Positions 27,198 to 35,359 of a DNA stretch of 48,022 bases are shown one piece after another. This stretch comes from Planctomycetota bacterium. Its GTDB lineage: Bacteria; Planctomycetota; Planctomycetia; Pirellulales; Pirellulaceae. Under the pieces are notes generated by a model. The model had not been told where the DNA came from. It saw only the letters and a program-made list of their open reading frames with translations, and ran no database searches. The translations under genes were made by a program, and so were the position numbers. The first letter of the stretch is position 1. Each line of letters opens with the position of its first letter. The DNA lies in contig CAUJHS010000115.1 in NCBI GenBank assembly GCA_963204915.1, positions 1-48,022 of the forward strand, read 5' to 3'.

Positions 27198-29288
27198 ATG
27201 AACCGTATCACGGCTTTCATCCCACATCGCGCGAGCGCTTTGCTCTGCGCGGCAACCACCATTTTTGTCATGCTCGTCGTTCATGATTTACCAGCTCAAA
27301 CGTCCGATGGCTCGAACTGGCAAAGCAAGGCGATAGAACGCTTGAAGGCGATCTACGACCGTGGCGAGTTTCGCGGCAAGAACTACCGGCCGACCTGGCT
27401 GAGCGATAGCTCCGGCTTTGTCACACAGGAGCAGGATCCGAAAGCGAAGGAGACAACTCATTGGCTCCATGATGCGAAGTCAGGCGAGCGACGAGTCTGG
27501 AAGCCCGACGAGAGACTGCTAAACTCCGATGATCGGCTGCTCTCACCGAAGGGCACGCATCGACTTGTCACTCGCGATGCGAAGCTCTTAGCCGTCGAGG
27601 TGGAGAACCGAAAAGAGACGTTGTTGGCGTCGAGTCCACCGGATCGGAATGTTGACTTTCGTAATCCTGTCTGGAGTCCGGATGGCTCTCGAGTCGCATT
27701 TATCGAGGCTGACTTTACCGATGTGCGCCAGCGGTCGGTGCTCGTGCCCGGCGATCCGTCCTACCCAGGCGTTCAACAACACCGCTTTGCCCGAGTGGGT
27801 GGCGCCATTGAAAAGCTGAGAATCGGTGTCGTGCACTCAGACGGAACGCAATTGAGCTGGTTGCCCATCGAGAGCCCCCAAGAAGGATTCTATGTGGGAC
27901 AGGTTGAATGGGCGGACAACTCCGAAGAAGTGCTTGTCGAGAAGTTCAGTCGATTTCGGGACAAGCGGGAATTCCTGCTTGCCACCACAAGTGGCCAGAT
28001 CAAGACGATCTTCTCGGAAACGAACGAGGCGTGGGTCGAATCCAGTCAGGGGAAGAACTCCGGCCTTGTCTGGATTCAAGGGGGTCAGGGATTCGTCGTG
28101 ATCAGCGAAAAGGATGGCTGGCGTCACGCGTATCGCCATGCGCGCGACGGGAAGGAAATCTCGCGATTGACCCACGAAGATCACGACATCATTGATCGCG
28201 CGGTCATCGACGAGGAGCGCGGCTGGTATTACTACTACGCCTCGCCGGATGACGCGACGCAGAAGTACCTGTATCGCGTCGCGCTGGATGGTTCCGGAAA
28301 GAGCCAGCGCGTCACGCCGGAGAACCAAGTCGGCACGCATCACTATCTGTTCTCGCCTGATGCGAAGAGGGCGATTCATAGTTACTCAACGCTGGATTCG
28401 CCTCCACTGCATGAGCTCGTCGAAGTCGAGGGACACCGGGTGGTGAAGTCGCTCGAAGGGAATCAGGACATCCGCGAACGAATGAAGTCGATCATTTCTC
28501 ACCCAACGGAATTTCTGAAACTCGACATCGGTAATGGTCTTGAATTGGATGCCTGGTTGCTCAAACCTCGAGACTTCGACGCCTCGAAGAAATACCCGCT
28601 TTTCATCTATGTTTACGGCGAGCCTCACGCACAGACGGTCTTGAACGAATGGGGCGCGGCGCAGATGGATTTCCACCGGCTGGTCGCCGAGTTGGGATAC
28701 GTCGTCGTGTCGATCGACAATCGAGGCACTCCCGCCCCCAAGGGCGCCGCGTGGCGACGAGCGATCTTTGGCAGCCTGGGACCACTCTCCACCGACGAAC
28801 AGGAGGCGGGACTGAAGGCGCTCTTGAAACAGTGCCCGTTCATTGACGCGGACCGCATCGGAATCTGGGGTTGGAGCGGCGGCGGCTCGAACACGCTCAA
28901 CGCCCTGTTTCGTAAACCGGATTCGTATCACGTCGGGATCGCGGTCGTCCCCAAGCCACAACCCAACCTCTACAACGCCTGGTTCCAAGAAATCTACATG
29001 CGTACTTGCGAAGTCAACGCGGATGGCTATGAGAAGGCCGCGGCGATCAACTACGCAGACGGCCTGAAAGGCAGGCTGCTGATCATGACCGGATCAGGGG
29101 AGACCAACACTCACATCCAGATCATCGAAGGATTGGTCGACCGGCTGATCGCGCTTGGCAAACTGTTTGACTACATGGTCTACCCCAATCGAGATCATGG
29201 GTTGCACGAAGGAGACGGGACGCTGGTGCATGTAAGAATGCACATCCTGAGATATCTCCTGCAAAACCTTCCGGCAGGCGCGCGATGA
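27198..29288 (+). CDS. exported S9 (dipeptidyl peptidase IV-like) serine peptidase
   Basis: 696 residues with a signal peptide (ALLCAATTIFVMLVVHDLP). The N-terminal beta-propeller (about 35-430) contains blades with SPDAKRAIHSYSTLD. The alpha/beta-hydrolase part (about 450-696) has Ser560 in GWSGGG and His667 in NRDHGLHEG. At the catalytic acid position the family has Asp in GTADDN; here the text is GSGETNTH with Glu635. I believe this change is shared by a planctomycete subgroup. S9B enzymes remove X-Pro or X-Ala dipeptides from peptide N-termini, and here the product could be proline- or hydroxyproline-rich dipeptides. It lies between the hydroxyproline enzymes and the sulfatase, consistent with a peptide-to-hydroxyproline route. 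Confidence 0.85.
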   Translation: MNRITAFIPHRASALLCAATTIFVMLVVHDLPAQTSDGSNWQSKAIERLKAIYDRGEFRGKNYRPTWLSDSSGFVTQEQDPKAKETTHWLHDAKSGERRVWKPDERLLNSDDRLLSPKGTHRLVTRDAKLLAVEVENRKETLLASSPPDRNVDFRNPVWSPDGSRVAFIEADFTDVRQRSVLVPGDPSYPGVQQHRFARVGGAIEKLRIGVVHSDGTQLSWLPIESPQEGFYVGQVEWADNSEEVLVEKFSRFRDKREFLLATTSGQIKTIFSETNEAWVESSQGKNSGLVWIQGGQGFVVISEKDGWRHAYRHARDGKEISRLTHEDHDIIDRAVIDEERGWYYYYASPDDATQKYLYRVALDGSGKSQRVTPENQVGTHHYLFSPDAKRAIHSYSTLDSPPLHELVEVEGHRVVKSLEGNQDIRERMKSIISHPTEFLKLDIGNGLELDAWLLKPRDFDASKKYPLFIYVYGEPHAQTVLNEWGAAQMDFHRLVAELGYVVVSIDNRGTPAPKGAAWRRAIFGSLGPLSTDEQEAGLKALLKQCPFIDADRIGIWGWSGGGSNTLNALFRKPDSYHVGIAVVPKPQPNLYNAWFQEIYMRTCEVNADGYEKAAAINYADGLKGRLLIMTGSGETNTHIQIIEGLVDRLIALGKLFDYMVYPNRDHGLHEGDGTLVHVRMHILRYLLQNLPAGAR

Positions 29289-29315
29289 GAAACTCCAAGC
29301 TGAGGATTCAGACCC

Positions 29316-30923
29316 ATGAACGACCGAAGATCGACGAGTCTTCTGACGCTCTGTCTCGCGCTGGTTGGCGCGTTGAAATTGATGAGCCTCGCAGGAGACG
29401 TGTTTTCGGCGGAGACGCCGCACATTGTGCTGATCCTCGCGGATGATCTCGGGTACGGCGACCTCGGTTGCTACAACAAGGACTCGAAGATCCCGACGCC
29501 GCATCTCAATCAGCTCGCGCGTGAGGGGATGCGATTCACCGATGCCCATTCACCCTCTTCGGTCTGTTCCCCCACCCGCTATGCGCTCCTCACCGGCCGC
29601 TACGCTTGGCGGACGCGATTGCAGCGCAACGTCCTCGGCCCCTGGGACAGGCCGCTCATCACGCCGGAGCGGCTCACCTTGGGCAAGCTACTCCAGCAGC
29701 ACGGCTACTCGACCGCGTGCATTGGCAAATGGCATCTCGGCCTGACGTATGCCACGACCGATGGCCAACCGCCAACGAGCCGAGGCGATCCGATGAGCAA
29801 CGTGGACTTTGCCAAGCCCATCGCCGACGGCCCGATCACGCGCGGCTTCGATCACTACTTCGGAACCCTTGTGCCGAACTATCCGCCGTATTGTTTCGTC
29901 GAGAACGATCACACCGTCGGTCTCCCCACCGAACGAGCCACCGGGGGTCTCTTTAACATTCCCGGTCCCATGGTCGCCGGCTGGAAGCTGGTGGATATCC
30001 TGCCCGAATTGACTCGCCACGCCGTGCAATGGATCGACGACACAGCGAAGACGAAGCGGCCTTTCTTCCTCTATTTCGCGCTCACCTCGCCGCATTACCC
30101 GGTCGTTCCCGCCCCCGAGTTTATCGGCAAATCACAGGCCGGCGCCTATGGCGACTTCGTTCATCAGACCGACTGGTCCATCGGTCAAATTCTCGAAGCG
30201 TTGAAACGCAACCGCGTCGCCGACAACACCCTGGTCATCTTCACCAGCGACAACGGCCCCGAAGTCACCGGGGAAGTCAACCCCGGCGTGTATGATCGCG
30301 TGCAGCAGTCTGGTCATCGCAGCTCCGGTGAGCTACGGGGCGCCAAGCGAGACGTTTGGGAAGGAGGACACCGTGTCCCCTTCATTACGCGCTGGCCCGG
30401 CAAGATTCCGGTCGGGTCCATAAGCGATGAAACGCTGTGTCATGTGGATTTCATGGCCACGGTCGCCGCCATCCTCGACGTCAAGCTTCCCGACGGCGTC
30501 GCCGAAGACAGCGTCAATATGTTGCCCATACTGCTCGGCGAAAAGCGATCTGGTCCCGTCCGCGAGGCCACGGTGCATCACAGTGCGCAAGGAAAGTTTG
30601 CAATCCGTAAAGGAGATTGGGTGCTGATCGACGCGCCCAGCGGTGACGACAACGCCGCCCGTGGCGAGCCCCAGTGGCTGAAGGACGAACGCGGTTACAC
30701 CAACCATGACCAGCCCGGCGAACTTTTCAACGTGCGCGAAGACCTCGCCGAACGGCACAATCACTTTGCTAAGAGGCCGCAGCTCGTCGGTGAACTGAGG
30801 TCGCTCCTCAACAAATACAAACGCGAGGGCCGCAGCACCCCCGGCGAACCCCAGAAGAATGATGTAGAGATCCAGGAGTTCTCACCGCGCCCCGCTCCAG
30901 GAAAAGCCAAGGCCATTCGATGA
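29316..30923 (+). CDS. exported formylglycine-dependent sulfatase
   Basis: 535 residues with a signal peptide (LLTLCLALVGALKLMSLAG). The mature N-terminus reads PHIVLILADDLGYGDLGCYN, with Asp43 and Asp44 as calcium ligands. The maturation motif is C84-S-P-T-R88, followed by YALLTGRYAWRTRL; the Cys becomes formylglycine through an enzyme encoded elsewhere. Further family motifs are GKWHLG (about 144) and TSDNGPE (about 311). It hydrolyses sulfate esters of a sugar or glycan in the periplasm or outside the cell. The substrate is not readable. Its 3' end overlaps the upstream open frame of the next gene. Confidence 0.9.
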   Translation: MNDRRSTSLLTLCLALVGALKLMSLAGDVFSAETPHIVLILADDLGYGDLGCYNKDSKIPTPHLNQLAREGMRFTDAHSPSSVCSPTRYALLTGRYAWRTRLQRNVLGPWDRPLITPERLTLGKLLQQHGYSTACIGKWHLGLTYATTDGQPPTSRGDPMSNVDFAKPIADGPITRGFDHYFGTLVPNYPPYCFVENDHTVGLPTERATGGLFNIPGPMVAGWKLVDILPELTRHAVQWIDDTAKTKRPFFLYFALTSPHYPVVPAPEFIGKSQAGAYGDFVHQTDWSIGQILEALKRNRVADNTLVIFTSDNGPEVTGEVNPGVYDRVQQSGHRSSGELRGAKRDVWEGGHRVPFITRWPGKIPVGSISDETLCHVDFMATVAAILDVKLPDGVAEDSVNMLPILLGEKRSGPVREATVHHSAQGKFAIRKGDWVLIDAPSGDDNAARGEPQWLKDERGYTNHDQPGELFNVREDLAERHNHFAKRPQLVGELRSLLNKYKREGRSTPGEPQKNDVEIQEFSPRPAPGKAKAIR

Positions 30924-30979
30924 TTCAACCGGCAACAACAAAGCTGTCCCCGCCAAGTAAACGATCAGGGTCAAGCACA

Positions 30980-32749
30980 ATGAAACACCCTATTTTCGCC
31001 ATTCTTCTACTGACTCCAACGCTTGGCTTTTGTGCCGACACTGACACCAGGCCGCTGCGTGTCTTCATTCTGGCCGGACAGTCCAACATGGAGGGCCATG
31101 CGAAGGTTGAGACGTTCGATTACATCGGCGATGATCCCGCCACGGCGCCGCTGCTCAAGCGGATGCGCGGGGCGGATGGCAAGCCGACGGTCTGTGACAA
31201 GGTGTGGATTTCGTATTACACTGGCAGCGGTGAGTCCAATGGCGAAGGGTTCGGGAAGCTCACGGCGGGATACGGGTCGCGTCAAAAGCCGAGCGAGGAC
31301 GGCGGCAAGATTGGGCCGGAGTTCACGTTTGGGTTGACTCTTGATGAGAATCTCAAGGAGCCCGTTCTCATCGTCAAGACCGCCTGGGGAGGGAAGTCGC
31401 TGCATACCGACTTCCGATCGCCGAGCGCCGGGCCCTATGTGTTGAGCGAGTGGCAAAAGCAGAACTATCCCAAACAGGAAGGGCACGGAATCCCGAAGGA
31501 TTTTGAAAAGTGGAAGTCCGACAAGATCAAAGAAACCGGCGTGTATTACCGCCTCATGATCGAGCACGTGAAACGCGTGCTGGCTGACCCCAAGCGAGTT
31601 TGTCCGGCTTACGACCCTGCGGCCGGTTACGAAATCGCGGGCTTTGTCTGGCTCCAGGGGTGGAACGACATGGTGGACGGTCACGTCTATCCGAATCACA
31701 ACCAACCCGAACGCTACGCTCTTTACTCGGACCTGCTCGCCCACTTCATCCGCGATGTTCGCAAGGATCTGAACGCGCCAAAGATGCCGTTCGTTATCGG
31801 CGTCATGGGCGTCGGTGGACTCAAGAATCCGTCCACCGACATGGCGGCGTTCCGGCAGGCCATGGCGGCCCCCGCAGACATGCCGGAGTTCAAGGGCAAT
31901 GTGGTCGCCGTGCAGACCGCGCCATTCTGGTCTGATGAGCTCGGCGCCATCGAAGACAAGTACGGCCAAGTTCGACAGATGAATTACTTCCTCGATTCAA
32001 AGCACAAAGATCACGCCAACGCCGACGGTTCGATGACCGCCGAGCAGAAGCGCGAATATCTGAAGAAATTTGAAGCGGGCCTCATCTCGCCCAAAGAAGT
32101 CGCGCTGTGGAAACGCGGCGCGTCGAACGCGGGCTACCACTACCTCGGCTGCGCGAAGACGTTCGCACAAATGGGAAAAGCCTTCGCCGATGCCATCCTG
32201 ACAATGCCCGAGGCGGGAGCAAGAAACGCAGTCATCGACGTGCGGACCATCCTCGAACAAGGACGTTCGTCCGGCAAATTGCCAGAGGGCATGGTCATTC
32301 GGGTGGCGGCGTGCTTGGGCGAACCGAAGTCAGAGGCCGCCGATGGTTTCCCGCCGCTCTTGGTTGAAGAGTGGGAGTTCGCCACCGATCACGTGTACCG
32401 GATTGATCGCAGCGTTGAACCCCAACGCACCGCCGACCGCCAAGTGGAGTCTCGACCTTACGATTCGAAGGAGATTTGCAAGGTGCTCCTTGACGGCAAA
32501 GCCATTGATATTCAGGCGCGTCGCGGTACTGGCCCCGAAGTATTGCTGGTTGGCTCGGCCTATGAAAGAGGCTCCCGTTCCATCGACATGGTCTGGAATG
32601 GCGCGACGATTCTGGACCTCCACGAAACGAACGGGCCGATCCTGGTCCGTTATCCGGAGTCAGACGCCCGGGCCTTCGCGGCGTTGTACGACAAGCTGGC
32701 GAATCAAGCACGTGCTCTCTTCAAGGCTCCGTCGGCCCAGGGCGAATGA
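30980..32749 (+). CDS. SASA-domain (sialate O-acetylesterase-like) carbohydrate esterase
   Basis: ATG 30980 is preferred over 30920 because it opens a signal peptide (MKHPIFAILLLTPTLGFCA). The 589-residue protein has an SGNH-fold SASA domain (about 25-420) starting RPLRVFILAGQSNMEGHA with nucleophile Ser35, and VWLQGWNDM for the conserved central block. Typical members remove O-acetyl groups from sialic acid or plant and mucin-type glycans. Residues about 430-589 form a separate domain (from about DVRTILEQGRSSGKL on) that I do not recognise, with a beta-rich middle. The location after the sulfatase suggests both strip substituents from one glycan. Confidence 0.82.
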   Translation: MKHPIFAILLLTPTLGFCADTDTRPLRVFILAGQSNMEGHAKVETFDYIGDDPATAPLLKRMRGADGKPTVCDKVWISYYTGSGESNGEGFGKLTAGYGSRQKPSEDGGKIGPEFTFGLTLDENLKEPVLIVKTAWGGKSLHTDFRSPSAGPYVLSEWQKQNYPKQEGHGIPKDFEKWKSDKIKETGVYYRLMIEHVKRVLADPKRVCPAYDPAAGYEIAGFVWLQGWNDMVDGHVYPNHNQPERYALYSDLLAHFIRDVRKDLNAPKMPFVIGVMGVGGLKNPSTDMAAFRQAMAAPADMPEFKGNVVAVQTAPFWSDELGAIEDKYGQVRQMNYFLDSKHKDHANADGSMTAEQKREYLKKFEAGLISPKEVALWKRGASNAGYHYLGCAKTFAQMGKAFADAILTMPEAGARNAVIDVRTILEQGRSSGKLPEGMVIRVAACLGEPKSEAADGFPPLLVEEWEFATDHVYRIDRSVEPQRTADRQVESRPYDSKEICKVLLDGKAIDIQARRGTGPEVLLVGSAYERGSRSIDMVWNGATILDLHETNGPILVRYPESDARAFAALYDKLANQARALFKAPSAQGE

Positions 32750-32891
32750 TCTCCGAAGAATACATGACCTCCGCAGCCGGCGGACGACATTGGTGCTCTC
32801 ATTCACCGTCACCTTACGATGTGCAGCTGTAGTTCATGATCACGCACGCGCCATTTCGTTGTGCAACGAACCACCAGTGAAAAGGTCTTCG

Positions 32892-32978
32892 ATGTCTGTC
32901 TGCTCTGCGACGATTCGAATCGCGTGTTTGAGCCTGTTTTTCCTCAGATCGGAATTCGCACTGTTGAAACGACCATGA
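32892..32978 (+). CDS. possible leader peptide upstream of cytochrome gene
   Basis: A 28-residue frame with ATG 32892 and AAAAGG seven bases before it; it encodes MSVCSATIRIACLSLFFLRS and then EFALLKRP. Its TGA (32976-32978) overlaps the two candidate starts ATGATG at 32975 and 32978 of the cytochrome gene. This arrangement is typical of translational coupling. It may instead be chance or a former longer N-terminus of the cytochrome before a frameshift. Confidence 0.3.
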   Translation: MSVCSATIRIACLSLFFLRSEFALLKRP

Positions 32979-35359
32979 TGAGAGTCTCCATGCTGATCGC
33001 GATCGTGATGGCCAACTCAATGGCCGCTGCGGGCGACCCAGCGTTGCCAGGCCACCACCCGCTGACGCAGGCTCAAGCCGGAAGCGTGTTGATCTCCGAG
33101 TTGCGCTGCGCGGCGTGTCATAGCGGCATCGAGCGCCATTCCGCGCCAGAGAAAGCGGCTCCTGATTTGGTTGACGTTGGGTCGCGGGTCTCCGCGGAGT
33201 ACTTGCGACGTTATCTCGCGTCTCCGCTGACCGCCCATCCGGGAACAACGATGCCAAATGTATTGGCCTCACGACCGGAGTCGGAGCGACAAGCGATCGC
33301 GGAAGCACTCACGCACTTCTTGGTCGCTCAGTCGAAAACCATCGCTCAATCCGAACCCGCGGGGCCGATTGATCGCCAACTCGGCAAGGCATTGTTTCAC
33401 TCGATTGGCTGCGTCGCTTGTCATGGCCCACAGGAAGAAATCGAAGCGTCGCCGAAACCCAAACGCAATGACGAGGAGGACGACGAAAATCCGGCACTCG
33501 CCGCGAGGAAAAAGGTAAAGCCAATCGCCGTTCCGCTCGGGCATGTCGCGGCAAAGTACAGCGTGAAGTCTCTCAGCGAGTTCCTGTTTCAACCGCTCCG
33601 AGTTCGCAGTTCGGGACGGATGCCCGACATGAAATTGACTCCCGCCGAGTCGCTTGCCATCGCTGGCTACCTGATCGGAGAGCAGGCGCCGCCGAGCAAG
33701 GCATGGGTTCCCGACGCGGCCCTGGCTGAGACTGGGAAGAAGCATTTTCAAGCTTTGAACTGCGCGGCGTGCCATGCACTTCCCGGCCTGGCGGCGGCTC
33801 CGTTGGTTGGTTCGTTGAAGACGGCGGACCTAAGTCGCGGTTGCTTGTCGAAGCTGACGGGGGCGGAGACGAGCGTTCGCAGCCCGCGATTCGATCTCGA
33901 CAACAAGCAGGTTCAAGCGATTGCCGCGTCGCTGCGGGAATCGCACGTTGACTCGGACCAAGTCGCGGTCGCGAAAACGCTGACGGCATTTCGCTGCGTC
34001 GCATGTCATGTCCGTGATGACTTCGGCGGCGTGCATGACGCTCACAACTCGTTTTTCGCGGGCAGCGAACTGAAGCTCGGCGACGACGGCCGCATCCCGC
34101 CGCCGCTCACGTTGGTCGGCGCCAAGCTGCAACCCGCGTGGATGACGAAGGTGCTCTTCGATGGCGAAAGCGTTCGCCACTACATGGCGACTCGAATGCC
34201 GCAGCACGGCGCGGCCAATCTTCAGCACCTGCCGGCGCTCTTCCGTCGACTCGATGTCCTGACGGGCCCGGAGATGAAGATTCCGAATCCCGAGAGTCGC
34301 ACTGAGAGTGAACGCCAACGAGAAAAGCTGTTTCGCGCGGCGGGTCGCGAGCTACTTGGCGACAAGGGCGCGAACTGCGTTGCTTGTCACAACTTCAACG
34401 GAAAAGCGGCGAACGTGAATCAGGGGATCGACCTGCTCACAAGTTACGAACGACTTCAACCAGCTTGGTTCAACCGTTACCTGCGAAATCCCGGTGCGTT
34501 TCGGCCCCGAACCGTCATGCCGACGGCGTGGCCTAACGGCCGTGCTGTCTTCAACACCATTCTGGAAGGTGATACGGATCGACAAATCGAAGCCATCTGG
34601 TATTACCTCTCGCTCGGCACTTCAGCCGCCGATCCTCCGGGCGTCCGAGCCGTGAGCACGAAGCTCGCAGTGGGCGATCAAGCGAGCATTCATCGCGGAC
34701 GCAGTCGCGTCGCCGGTTTTCGTGGCATCGCGGTTGGCCTCCCGGAAAAACTGAGCTACGCCTTCAATGCCGAGACCGGCACGCTTTCCGCCATCTGGTC
34801 GGGAGACTTCATCGGCGTGAATTGGAGCGGCCAAGGTTCCGGGGACTTCCATCCGGCCAGCGAGCCGATCACGCTGGCTCAGGATGTGTCGTTCGTCGCA
34901 CTTGCGGACGAGCATGCCCCGTGGCCGTTGCTGCCGGTGATGACCCAAGAGGCTCCCGTTAATCCTAATCCGCTCTATCCGAAGAATGTCGGCTATCAGT
35001 TTCGCGGCTACTTCCTCGGTGAGTCGTCGATCCCGACGTTCCAGTATCGCACCGGCTCCATCGAGATCGAAGATCGGTCGGTCGCCGTCGGCGCGGAAGA
35101 ACGACGGCGACTCAAACGAGTCCTCCAATTCGACTCGCCAACCACGCAAATCGTTTGGTTCCGTGCGCTGGTAGGCGACATCAAAGCCGAGTCCGCGCGG
35201 GTCTTCCGCAGTGGCCGATTGCGGCTGAACATTCCCGCGACCGAAACGAAACTGCGACCGCTGCCCGACGCGCCGCAGCAATCCGAGCTGTTGCTGCGAC
35301 TGCCAATTCCTCAGGGCCGATCCACTTTGGAGTTCCTGTATGAGCCGCTCACGAAGTGA
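32975..35359 (+). CDS. exported multihaem cytochrome c (five CXXCH)
   Basis: ATG 32975 (or 32978) starts a short signal peptide (MRVSMLIAIVMANSMAAAG); the upstream frame to 32861 lacks such a signal. The 794-residue mature protein has five haem-binding motifs: C45-AA-C48-H49, C146-VA-C149-H150, C263-AA-C266-H267, C341-VA-C344-H345 and C468-VA-C471-H472. The region after 560 is beta-rich and haem-free (QLSYAFNAETG-like text), probably a carbohydrate- or partner-binding domain. A periplasmic electron-transfer role is inferred. The 3' end overlaps the next gene by 20 bases, and the beta-propeller encoded there would be the likely dehydrogenase or partner. Confidence 0.87.
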   Translation: MMRVSMLIAIVMANSMAAAGDPALPGHHPLTQAQAGSVLISELRCAACHSGIERHSAPEKAAPDLVDVGSRVSAEYLRRYLASPLTAHPGTTMPNVLASRPESERQAIAEALTHFLVAQSKTIAQSEPAGPIDRQLGKALFHSIGCVACHGPQEEIEASPKPKRNDEEDDENPALAARKKVKPIAVPLGHVAAKYSVKSLSEFLFQPLRVRSSGRMPDMKLTPAESLAIAGYLIGEQAPPSKAWVPDAALAETGKKHFQALNCAACHALPGLAAAPLVGSLKTADLSRGCLSKLTGAETSVRSPRFDLDNKQVQAIAASLRESHVDSDQVAVAKTLTAFRCVACHVRDDFGGVHDAHNSFFAGSELKLGDDGRIPPPLTLVGAKLQPAWMTKVLFDGESVRHYMATRMPQHGAANLQHLPALFRRLDVLTGPEMKIPNPESRTESERQREKLFRAAGRELLGDKGANCVACHNFNGKAANVNQGIDLLTSYERLQPAWFNRYLRNPGAFRPRTVMPTAWPNGRAVFNTILEGDTDRQIEAIWYYLSLGTSAADPPGVRAVSTKLAVGDQASIHRGRSRVAGFRGIAVGLPEKLSYAFNAETGTLSAIWSGDFIGVNWSGQGSGDFHPASEPITLAQDVSFVALADEHAPWPLLPVMTQEAPVNPNPLYPKNVGYQFRGYFLGESSIPTFQYRTGSIEIEDRSVAVGAEERRRLKRVLQFDSPTTQIVWFRALVGDIKAESARVFRSGRLRLNIPATETKLRPLPDAPQQSELLLRLPIPQGRSTLEFLYEPLTK

